From WTAW01 sp964406575 (GTDB lineage: Bacteria; Acidobacteriota; Aminicenantia; Aminicenantales; Aminicenantaceae), in contig CAYOSH010000053.1 in assembly GCA_964406575.1 (NCBI GenBank), positions 1-20,412 of the forward strand: a DNA stretch of 20,412 bases. Direction: 5' to 3'. This document shows, piece by piece, positions 13,912 to 20,412 of the stretch; position 1 is the stretch's first letter; each line of letters starts with the position of its first letter. The notes below the pieces were generated by a model that had not been told where the DNA came from, made no database searches, and saw only the letters and a program-made list of their open reading frames with translations. The translations under genes were made by a program, and so were the position numbers.

Positions 13912-16263
13912 TTGGAGGTGCCTGATGATCTGCCTGCTCCTTTCGTGTGGGACTTCAGTGAACCGCAGCCAGGATGGCGGCCGGCCAAAGGGCTCTCGGA
14001 AAATATGATGGCCGTCGAGCCTGTTCGAGTCGACGACGCCCTGCGACTGCCTTTGACAGCTGAAAACCACTCGGCGCTCGGCCCCTATCTGGCCGGTGCG
14101 ATTTACGTCGATCTGCCTGATTGGACGCTGGAAGACTGGGCTTACGTGGAGATTCGGGCCCGCGCGCAAGGTCGTCTGTCCAATATGGGCGTGAGACTCA
14201 ACTACGACATAGAGAACCCGGACAAGGGTAGCTTCCCTTTCTTCGCCAACGGCGATGCATGCCCTCTCGTGAGCGACGGCACGGTCCAGACATACCGACT
14301 CTCCCTGAACTGGGCAGACGTGTGGCCTGTCGAATCGCGGGGTAGAATCGAAGGGCCCTGGACCGACTTGGCAGTGTGGATAACCTGCCCGGATCGTGAG
14401 GAAGCGGCCCTCGACATCCTGACGATCCGGGTCATCCCGAAATCACACATCTACGCCGATGCCGGAATTGGCGTAAAGGAGATTCCTATAGTCAACCGCA
14501 ATCGTCGGGCTCTCTATACTCACGCCCCTAGCCGCCTCGAATACAACGTGAGAGTACCAGAGAAGGGCCGCTTCGATGTGGGACTCGGCGTTCTTCGAGA
14601 GGATGTTCTTGTGACATTCCGCATCGAGGTGCAGCCACGGGGTGGGGAGCCCGCAATGATACTCGAAGAGAGCTACAACAAGCGAGATGGCTGGGGTCAA
14701 CGCTCCGTTTATCTCGCCGGGTATGCCGGCCAAGAGGTAACCCTGGCGTTGGAGACGGATGCCGAACGTGCCGGCACGGTCGCCTTCTGGGGTGCACCGA
14801 CTGTAAGCGGATCTGCTCGAGTAGCAGAAAAGCCGAATGTGATCTTCTACGTCATCGACGGGGCCGGTGCTGAATACATGAGTCTATACGGTTACAACCG
14901 TCGTACAACTCCCAACATCGACTGCCTCGCTGCCGAGGGCGCCGTCTTCGAGCGAGCCTACAGCAACAGCAGTTGGACGCGACCCTCCACGGCCTCCTTT
15001 ATGACTTCGCTGCAACACAGTGTCCTGGGCGGATTTAAGGCGGGCTTCAATGTCGTCCCCGAGAACGTACTGACTATGGCCCAGCACCTTCACCGAGCCG
15101 GGTACCAGACCGGCGTGTTCACACCGAACCCGAATGCGGGGAAGATGAGCGGCCTGGATCGGGAGGTGGATGTTTTCCAGGAAGCCTGGCACGATTTCAC
15201 CTATGGCCAATCGGGGCATTGGAGGGAGGGCTCCAGGTACCTGCACGATGCCTTCTGGACGTGGCGGGAAGCTTATCCGGGAGAGCCATACTGGGTGCAC
15301 TTCCAACCCGTGGACATTCACGGGGACTTCCCTGCCGTCGCTCCCTTCAGCGGCCTCTTCGTCGCACCAGAGCAAGCAAACACGTGGTTGGAATGGAGGG
15401 AGAGAAGAGATCGCTGGCATGAGAAGAACAACGGCGGAATGTATTCGGACCTTTGGAAGGAAACGGGGATCGATCGAGTCGAGTTCTTCACCGTGGCCCA
15501 GGGTCTGTATGACGAGACCATGGCCTACAACGACTACCAGCTCGGGCGGTTGGTGAAGCGCCTAAAAGCTCAGGGTGAGTGGGAGAACACCCTGCTGATC
15601 GTCGCAGCCGACCACAGCATCGATGGGGCGATGACAGATATGGCGATTGCTATCCAGGATTCGCTGCCGCCAGCCTGGAATCAACCGATGCTCCGGCCCT
15701 CTATCACCAGAATTCCGCTCCTGTTTGTGTGGTCCGGCCACATAGCGGGAGGGCAGCGGTTCAGCGATCCAGTTGCGTCGATGGTGGATGTACTCCCCAC
15801 CATCCTGGACCTGGTGGGGTTGCCGCTGCCTAAGGTCATGCAGGGACAATCCCTGGCTCCGTTGCTCTTGGGCGAGGGAAAGGTAGAATCCAGGCCGGTG
15901 ATCCTCGACGAGTTCCAGGTGGACCAAGAGACCGGTGAATTCCGGGGAGTCATCGAGGTTATCGACGGCCGCTGGGGTGCTTCTCTGGAGATCAACCCCC
16001 GGCCGCCCGAGGAAAACGAGCCCGAGAGGAGAGCAATGAGGCGGCGTCCGGTTCCTCTCCTCCTCTATGACCTGTGGAACGATCCCTACTGCCTCCACAG
16101 CATCCACGAGAAACGGCCGGATTTGGTAGAGAAGTACACTGCGTTCTTGGAGGAACAGTGGGAGGCGCACCAGGCATTGGCGCAAATGTTCACGCCCTCT
16201 GGGGCGGTTCCGTTGACCCCTGAGCAACTCGAGGCGCTCCGAGCGCTGGGTTATATCAAGTGA
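13912..16263 (+). CDS. Sulfatase/alkaline-phosphatase superfamily protein with Thr at the nucleophile position
   Basis: A 783-aa ORF downstream of the in-frame TAA; TTG 13912 is only the nearest possible restart. Residues ~1-300 look like beta-rich carbohydrate-binding modules (VWDFSEPQPGW, then YNVRVPEKGRFDVGLGV). The rest (~305-783) is a sulfatase-fold hydrolase: NVIFYVIDGAGAEYMSLYGY, TTPNIDCLAAEGAVFERAY, WTRPSTASFMTSL, VAADHS, PLLFVWSGHI, DVLPTILDLVGLPLP and the family-typical end LEALRALGYIK. In the C/S-x-P-x-R active-site region the sequence is TRPST, so formylglycine cannot form. Thr could act as nucleophile as in phosphoglycerol transferase-type members, so a phospho- or other ester hydrolase/transferase is possible. 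The gene is visibly more GC-rich than its neighbours, suggesting transfer. Without the signal segment the product would stay in the cytoplasm. Confidence 0.85.
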   Translation: MEVPDDLPAPFVWDFSEPQPGWRPAKGLSENMMAVEPVRVDDALRLPLTAENHSALGPYLAGAIYVDLPDWTLEDWAYVEIRARAQGRLSNMGVRLNYDIENPDKGSFPFFANGDACPLVSDGTVQTYRLSLNWADVWPVESRGRIEGPWTDLAVWITCPDREEAALDILTIRVIPKSHIYADAGIGVKEIPIVNRNRRALYTHAPSRLEYNVRVPEKGRFDVGLGVLREDVLVTFRIEVQPRGGEPAMILEESYNKRDGWGQRSVYLAGYAGQEVTLALETDAERAGTVAFWGAPTVSGSARVAEKPNVIFYVIDGAGAEYMSLYGYNRRTTPNIDCLAAEGAVFERAYSNSSWTRPSTASFMTSLQHSVLGGFKAGFNVVPENVLTMAQHLHRAGYQTGVFTPNPNAGKMSGLDREVDVFQEAWHDFTYGQSGHWREGSRYLHDAFWTWREAYPGEPYWVHFQPVDIHGDFPAVAPFSGLFVAPEQANTWLEWRERRDRWHEKNNGGMYSDLWKETGIDRVEFFTVAQGLYDETMAYNDYQLGRLVKRLKAQGEWENTLLIVAADHSIDGAMTDMAIAIQDSLPPAWNQPMLRPSITRIPLLFVWSGHIAGGQRFSDPVASMVDVLPTILDLVGLPLPKVMQGQSLAPLLLGEGKVESRPVILDEFQVDQETGEFRGVIEVIDGRWGASLEINPRPPEENEPERRAMRRRPVPLLLYDLWNDPYCLHSIHEKRPDLVEKYTAFLEEQWEAHQALAQMFTPSGAVPLTPEQLEALRALGYIK

Positions 16264-16334
16264 AGGTGAGGCTAACTGGCTTTTGGATTCTTTATGAAAC
16301 AAAGATAGCTTTGAAGCCTAAGGCCTCAGAGCAT

Positions 16335-16418
16335 TTATCTCAACTCAACCACCCTCTCCCTTGCATCATCAACCTCAGCGATCCCAGGGTTAGCATCCTT
16401 CCAAAGGTCGAGGAATTC
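16335..16418 (-). pseudogene. C-terminal tail of a TPR protein
   Basis: After a TGA, 27 minus-strand codons read EFLDLWKDANPGIAEVDDAR followed by ERVVELR and a stop. This FLxLWKDADPxLPEVxxAR-type ending is common at the C-terminus of TPR proteins linked to kinases or cyclases. No rest of the gene adjoins it. Confidence 0.5.
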
Positions 16419-16439
16419 TCATCATGGTCTATAGAATTA

Positions 16440-17000
16440 TCACCCCTTAGGTTTCATCAACTCTATATACGGGGGATAGTCATGAAAAGGTTCACAATCC
16501 ATATCAGGATCGATATAGTTTTCTCGTACAACTTGATAAGTTACACTTTGTGAGAGTGGCTCCTGAAGAAGCCTTACTGCGAGCTCTTTTTCGCCTAAAA
16601 GAGACGCGATACGTGCCCTCCATAATGTAGGACGCCCAGAAAGATAAGTCCTTTTATCATTCTCCAATACGCCTGCAATCCTGAGCGCTTCATCTCGATC
16701 ACCTCGTCTCACAGCCAAAATGCCAAAGCGACCAAAGTAGTTAACGTCATCCGGATATTCTTTATGTAATTCCTCGAATTGAACCTGAGCTTCTTCCTAC
16801 CTTTCAGATAAGTACAACGCATCTGCCAGGATCCAGTGCCGGCGATTCCACCAAAATTCCGATTCTTCTTCGGGTCTGCTCTCACATAATCTGATCGCAC
16901 GCTCGAGCATACATATAGAAGCGTTCGCTAGTATTTTGATTAAGTTGCTTACTAGCCCACTGATACCGCCGACTAATAGAAGTGTTATTTTTTCTGTCAT
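16440..17000 (-). pseudogene. TPR protein C-terminus interrupted by an amber stop, with a foreign N-terminus
   Basis: One minus-strand frame runs from ATG 17000 to 16440 with a single TAG at 16797-16799. Across it the text is continuous TPR sequence: ILADALYLSER-stop-EEAQVQFEELHKEYPDDV, then FGRFGILAVRRGDRDEAL, RARIASLLGEKELAVRLLQE and the tail FHDYPPYIELMKPKG. The TAG most likely replaced a Trp codon (TGG), since SERWEEA is usual in such repeats. The first ~22 residues (MTEKITLLLVGGISGLVSNL) are a hydrophobic segment unlike TPR, with AAGGA 8 bases before ATG 17000. They look like the start of a different small membrane protein fused to the TPR relic just behind the attC-like site. Not functional as a TPR protein in this state. 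Confidence 0.62.
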
Positions 17001-17017
17001 TATGCATTTTCCTTATG

Positions 17018-17090
17018 CAGCTAACGACCGAACTCACCTGCAGCAATGAAGAGCAGCGGAATAGCGGTCGGGTGCAGCGCCTTGTTGGCA
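17018..17090 (-). mobile_element. Probable integron attC recombination site
   Basis: Read on the minus strand, the element starts TGCCAACAAGGCGCTGCACC and ends GGTGAGTTCGGTCGTTAGCT. Its outer AAC/GTT core bases pair. In the inner arms CT-G-CACC pairs with GGTGAG leaving one unpaired G, the extrahelical base typical of attC sites. The central ~30 bases are variable. The outer R boxes match the consensus only partly (GTTAGCT instead of GTTRRRY). It sits 36 bp after the stop of the 330-aa gene and 17 bp before the ATG of the next minus-strand ORF, the layout of gene cassettes. No integrase gene is in the window. Confidence 0.62.
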
Positions 17091-17126
17091 GTATCCTCAA
17101 AAAACCTCGTAGGCCCAACCCGAGCT

Positions 17127-18119
17127 TTATTGTCTTATCCAGTCAGGCCCAGCCAGGGCAGACATCGCTCGTAGTTTGGCGGGCGGGTTCAGTTGAAGCC
17201 TTATTGTCTTATCTAAGGAGGCAGCAAGCCATTTCTTTACTTCCGTCGGTTTGCCCAGCAGCGCCAGCAAATCCCTATCCATCTCTTGGTTTGACTCCGG
17301 ATCGCCACAGAAGACCTTTAGAGTATTGGAAACGATTTCCATCCGGCGGCGAATTGGTAGCAGGGTTATGTTCCTGCCACACGCGGCAAATGCCTTCTCT
17401 GGATTGAGCCTCCCACCAATCGCCTCGAGAATGATCTGAAAATTTTCTACAAAATTCCAGTGGCATGGCCAAAGCATGTCGATGGCAAGGCCCAACGAGA
17501 GATCTGCCTCATCTCCGTTTTCAGTGTCATGAATGATCGTACGAACCGTTCTCTGCCAGAAATCTTGGTGTTCTTTGTAGTGTTCCGGGCACTGGTTGCG
17601 GTAAGCCGATTCATACTCGCCTCCGCTCAAGAGAATCCACACATACTGTGCCGTTGGGTCGTCAAGCGGTTGCGGCCAATGGATCGAGCTGCGGATCTTT
17701 TCAATCACCCGTTGGACCTGCCATTCTTTCAACGGTGACCGCTCCCCAAGCCAAACGAGGATTCGAGATACCGGAACAGTATCTATGGTTAAGTCGATCG
17801 ATGTACTGGGACATCCTGCAACCCACGTCGAGAGGGCGGCGCAGGCATTTTGCCATACTTTTTCTGTGGGGTGTTGTTGACCAGGTGAACGGGTGCCCAA
17901 TCCCTTTCTTGTTTCTCCTGTACCGATCGCTTGGATTATGTTGCTGACCCATCGCTCGGCCTTGTGATGACACAATTCAAGACTGGAAATCAGTTCTCGA
18001 ATCTTCGATACGTTTGCAGCAATAGGAGCAATATGGTCCTCCATCCTATCGATGGCCAAGATTTCCGAATCGGCTTCCAGGGTGCAATTACGCCACCATA
18101 ATCGGCAAGATGTCGTCAC
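17127..18119 (-). CDS. Hypothetical protein, possible integron cassette gene
   Basis: A 330-aa protein I do not recognise. It has no signal peptide or membrane segment. It is mostly helical in character, rich in Trp and charged residues, with scattered cysteines (WWRNC near the start, ACGRNITLLPIRRRM at ~245-260) but no recognisable metal or nucleotide motif. The GTG 18119 start overlaps the TGA of the small upstream ORF (GTGA), implying coupled translation. An internal ATG about 25 codons later is the alternative start. The stop is followed within 36 bp by the attC-like site in the same orientation, which is how cassette genes are arranged, and cassette genes are often without known relatives. 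Confidence 0.6.
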   Translation of the reverse strand: MTTSCRLWWRNCTLEADSEILAIDRMEDHIAPIAANVSKIRELISSLELCHHKAERWVSNIIQAIGTGETRKGLGTRSPGQQHPTEKVWQNACAALSTWVAGCPSTSIDLTIDTVPVSRILVWLGERSPLKEWQVQRVIEKIRSSIHWPQPLDDPTAQYVWILLSGGEYESAYRNQCPEHYKEHQDFWQRTVRTIIHDTENGDEADLSLGLAIDMLWPCHWNFVENFQIILEAIGGRLNPEKAFAACGRNITLLPIRRRMEIVSNTLKVFCGDPESNQEMDRDLLALLGKPTEVKKWLAASLDKTIRLQLNPPAKLRAMSALAGPDWIRQ

Positions 18120-18238
18120 TGATACTCTTCTCCTGGTTTATGTTCTGGCACGGGCTCGCGCTCATATTTGTTGGCAACAAAGCCGCTGTCTTCATTTGCT
18201 AAGTTTGAATCTTTTCCAAAAATCTTTTTCTTGCTCAT
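18116..18238 (-). CDS. Small hydrophilic protein (40 aa) overlapping the 330-aa gene
   Basis: ATG 18238 to TGA 18118-18116. The sequence is charged and soluble, starting MSKKKIFGKDSNLANEDSGF and ending KPGEEYQ. Its stop overlaps the GTG start of the 330-aa gene by two bases. Amino-acid use looks protein-like rather than random, but no Shine-Dalgarno is seen and no family is recognised. It may be a small leader ORF, an accessory protein, or the frameshifted N-terminus of its neighbour. Confidence 0.4.
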   Translation of the reverse strand: MSKKKIFGKDSNLANEDSGFVANKYEREPVPEHKPGEEYQ

Positions 18239-18272
18239 ACTGAACGATCCATTTCGAAGCTAAATGGACATT

Positions 18273-19358
18273 TTACCATTGGCTAATTCGTTCCAATATA
18301 TCCTTTTGTTCGCTCGGTTCCGCGGGAATCCACAGCATGATCCCTGCGGGATCGACTTTCTTTATGAAATCGTCAAGCTCATGCATCTTAAGGTCCACGA
18401 TAACGCTTTTGCCGGCTTCCTGGATTTTCTTGATTAATGGAAGCCACTGCATTATCGGCTGATCGATTCCGTACCCTTGCACCCAGTTTATGGCCTGCAG
18501 GTTAGGCAGGGTAAGAATGGCGTCAATGTGTCGGGCTACTCCCGGGCCATCCAGATGAAACACATTGTGCCTGAAAAGTTTCGCTTCCTTCCGAATAATC
18601 GGCATGCAGAATTCCTCAAAAAGTACAGGTGAAATGTGGATCGCAAAGTCACAAGCCAATACATTGAACGTCTCGAAACTTGGAAGATTCATCCATGTTA
18701 CGGACAATTGGTGATGCTCCTTTAGAATCCTATCAAAATGATTATATACCTTCGGATATTCTTCAAAAACCAAGTCAATCAGATGCTTAAGCGGTTCGGG
18801 CCGGAGAATCAAATCCAAACAGAGTTTCTCTGTGCCCCTTAACATTGCAGTGCAATCGATGCCCGCGTACATTTCCGTATGGCCAACCATGAATTTTCCT
18901 TCCGCGAGCTCCAGTGCACGTTGAGTCATAACTTCAACGGCCTTGAAATACTTTCCGTCCCATTGAACCTTTAACGCGGGAAGATCCTCTAAAACCTCAA
19001 TACACGGATGAGTCCAGGCTGTTACATCATCAAAATCAGCCGGCTGCCCCAAAAAAAGATTGTAGGCCAACGAACTCAAATTCGGCCAGTAGACAGGAAA
19101 TGTTTCACCAAGAAACTCTGTTGTTCCTAGGGAGTCAATGAATGTCTGAACTTGGAAGTCCACATCGAGCCAGCGTTCTTCAGATGTTTTCCAGGGCCCC
19201 TTCACTGTACGATGTTTCTCGTATTCAATATCGTGGTGGAGAAAACGCACCAGCGGCCGGTCAATAATGCGCTGTTCATACCAGGCATAAATTCGCGCCA
19301 TACACGTGTCGAAATCAGGCTTAAATTGAAAAGAACGCGTGTTATCGAAATCTACCAT
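18273..19358 (-). CDS. Uroporphyrinogen decarboxylase (UroD/MtaA-like) family protein
   Basis: A 361-aa TIM-barrel protein of the UroD superfamily, which includes uroporphyrinogen decarboxylase and corrinoid methyltransferases. Recognisable parts are the N-terminal YAWYEQRIIDRPLVRF (~24-39), VGHTEMYAGIDC (158-169), the FEEFCMPIIRKEAKLFRHNV helix (247-266), FHLDGPGVARHIDAIL (267-282) and INWVQGYG (290-297). Methyltransferase members usually have a zinc-binding HxC at the position where this one has H268-L-D270, so zinc-thiolate methyl transfer is doubtful. Length is right, and TGGAGA lies 5-6 bases before ATG 19358. The function within the family is open (methyl transfer, decarboxylation or degradation of an unknown substrate). 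It is on the same strand as the dehydratase 115 bp upstream; an operon is possible. Confidence 0.88.
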   Translation of the reverse strand: MVDFDNTRSFQFKPDFDTCMARIYAWYEQRIIDRPLVRFLHHDIEYEKHRTVKGPWKTSEERWLDVDFQVQTFIDSLGTTEFLGETFPVYWPNLSSLAYNLFLGQPADFDDVTAWTHPCIEVLEDLPALKVQWDGKYFKAVEVMTQRALELAEGKFMVGHTEMYAGIDCTAMLRGTEKLCLDLILRPEPLKHLIDLVFEEYPKVYNHFDRILKEHHQLSVTWMNLPSFETFNVLACDFAIHISPVLFEEFCMPIIRKEAKLFRHNVFHLDGPGVARHIDAILTLPNLQAINWVQGYGIDQPIMQWLPLIKKIQEAGKSVIVDLKMHELDDFIKKVDPAGIMLWIPAEPSEQKDILERISQW

Positions 19359-19473
19359 AGTTCTCCACTCAAAAAAAATTCAATGCTGCAGATGATCTGT
19401 CATAAAGAAATTCACAATGTTATCCAAGTATCTCATTTAATTCCAAAGAGTTTTTAATCTTCTGGCCTTTCCA

Positions 19474-20412
19474 CTACAGTCCTAACGCTTCTTTGAAATA
19501 CTTCTTTTCCAAGTTCGATCCGCTCACCACGACGCAGACTGGTCCGCTTTTTATCTTTACCTTCCCGGCTAAGAGAGCGGATATTCCTGCTGCACCCGCA
19601 GGCTCCACAACCAGGTGAAGTTCTTCCAGGCAGTAACGAACTCCCTCGATCAGCTCCTCCTCGGTAAGGAGAATCACCTGCCTGATTCGCTCGGTAGCCA
19701 CTTCAAATGAGATGTCGCCGGTAAAGCGAGGGGACAGGCTGTCGGCACATGTTGGTTGTGGCATAATCGCCACGGGTTTCTTGGCCTTCAGCGCCTCGGT
19801 GAGAGTAGGGGCTGCATAGGACTCCACGCCAATAACCTCTACCTGGGGCCGGGTGTATTTCAAGCCCAGGGCTATGCCTGAGATCAGTCCTCCTCCTCCT
19901 ACTGGAACCAGGACCGCTTCCAAGTCCGAGGGCGCGTCCTCGTCTATCTCCAGAGCGATGGTCCCCTGTCCTGCCACCACCCTGGGATCGTCGAAGGGGT
20001 GGATTAGAACTAATTCTTCTTTACCTAACTCGGCAGCCTTTTCTTCGCTATCGCCATAATGGGAGCCGTGCCGGAGGATTGTGGCCCCCGCCTTCTTGAT
20101 CCTCTCGACCTTTACTTGCGGAGCATTGTCTGGGAGGACTATCGTTGCCTTGATCCCAACCAGGGAGGCCGCCATGGCCAGGGCTGTGCCATGATTTCCA
20201 GAGGACGCCGCCACCACACCCTTTTCTCTTTCCTTAGGGGTCAGCATGGCGACTGCATTATTTGCTCCCCGGAACTTAAAAGAACCTCCGGGCTGAAGAG
20301 ATTCGAGCTTAAGATATGCTCTAATGTTCACCTGCCGAGATAGTGGATCTGAGAATATGAACGGTGTCCTGAGGATCTTGCCTTTTATCCTCCTCGCTGC
20401 GTCCAATATATC
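19474..20412 (-). CDS. Threonine/serine dehydratase (PLP-dependent, short catabolic type), 5' end outside the window
   Basis: At least 310 aa of a fold-type II PLP enzyme that deaminates threonine (or serine) to 2-oxobutyrate (or pyruvate) and ammonia. GGSFKFRGANNA (~40-51) carries the PLP-binding Lys (~K44), SSGNHGTALAMAA the substrate loop and VGGGGLISG the phosphate-binding loop. VVEPAGAAGISALL and VVVSGSN close the active site. There is no C-terminal ACT regulatory domain, so it resembles TdcB-type or serine racemase-like enzymes rather than long IlvA. The frame is open to the window edge and the family usually has 10-20 more N-terminal residues, so the TTG at 20406 is probably internal. 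Stop at 19474-19476. Confidence 0.93.
   Translation of the reverse strand, partial: DILDAARRIKGKILRTPFIFSDPLSRQVNIRAYLKLESLQPGGSFKFRGANNAVAMLTPKEREKGVVAASSGNHGTALAMAASLVGIKATIVLPDNAPQVKVERIKKAGATILRHGSHYGDSEEKAAELGKEELVLIHPFDDPRVVAGQGTIALEIDEDAPSDLEAVLVPVGGGGLISGIALGLKYTRPQVEVIGVESYAAPTLTEALKAKKPVAIMPQPTCADSLSPRFTGDISFEVATERIRQVILLTEEELIEGVRYCLEELHLVVEPAGAAGISALLAGKVKIKSGPVCVVVSGSNLEKKYFKEALGL

Noticed and set aside
15562..16302. 246-aa minus-strand ORF
   Set aside because: Antisense shadow of the GC-rich sulfatase-like gene.
18240..18272. Imperfect inverted repeat (GCCAATGG / CCATTTAGC) after the UroD-like gene
   Set aside because: Stem is short and mismatched and there is no T-run, so not called as a terminator.
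1..20412. CRISPR array, rRNA, tRNA, transposase or integrase gene
   Set aside because: Looked for on both strands; no regularly spaced repeats, RNA gene signatures or recombinase-like proteins were found.

Overview
The window looks like a chromosomal segment of a free-living Gram-negative bacterium. A beta-barrel-type C-terminus, lipoprotein signals, a sigma-54-like promoter, a ComA-family gene, an archaeal-type phosphoglycerate mutase, large TPR-protein remnants and a UroD-like enzyme suggest Desulfobacterota or an uncultured neighbouring phylum. That placement is inference from gene content only. No rRNA, tRNA, insertion sequence or CRISPR array was found.

Positions 1-2910 (+): the tail of a probable outer-membrane protein, an Fe-S uracil-DNA glycosylase, a LysM-like lipoprotein behind a sigma-54-like promoter, a divergent phosphosulfolactate-synthase-family enzyme and a CARDB-domain exported protein. 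Positions 2911-5747: an intact apgM-type phosphoglycerate mutase sits among broken genes. These are the C-terminal ends of a DHH phosphoesterase and of PEP synthase, and an adjacent DUF72-polX pair in which both genes keep their two ends but have lost their middles. Positions 5748-9409: a DUF697 membrane protein, an antisense short-chain dehydrogenase remnant, and a complete OtsA-OtsB fusion for trehalose synthesis.

Positions 9410-11600: a TPR remnant, then an AT-rich HEPN/MNT toxin-antitoxin operon on the minus strand. Its nucleotidyltransferase carries a winged-helix domain, and its start is preceded by two identical 17-bp palindromes exactly 21 bp apart. A truncated M24-type peptidase follows. 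Positions 11559-16263: a secreted GH2 glycosidase (-) and a GC-rich sulfatase-superfamily protein (+) whose lipoprotein signal is cut off by an in-frame TAA. A ~39-50-bp repeat occurs three times in intergenic DNA (9453, 10856, 13572).

Positions 16264-20412 (all minus): remnants of TPR proteins, a probable integron attC site between an unknown 330-aa gene and a chimeric ORF, a UroD-family protein, and a threonine/serine dehydratase running off the window edge.

The main theme is heavy gene decay: about ten remnants, several with clean internal deletions or single nonsense codons, interleaved with intact metabolic genes and small mobile-type elements (attC-like site, toxin-antitoxin, dispersed repeat). 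Either this is a real decaying accessory region or some deletions are assembly artefacts; read mapping would separate the two.
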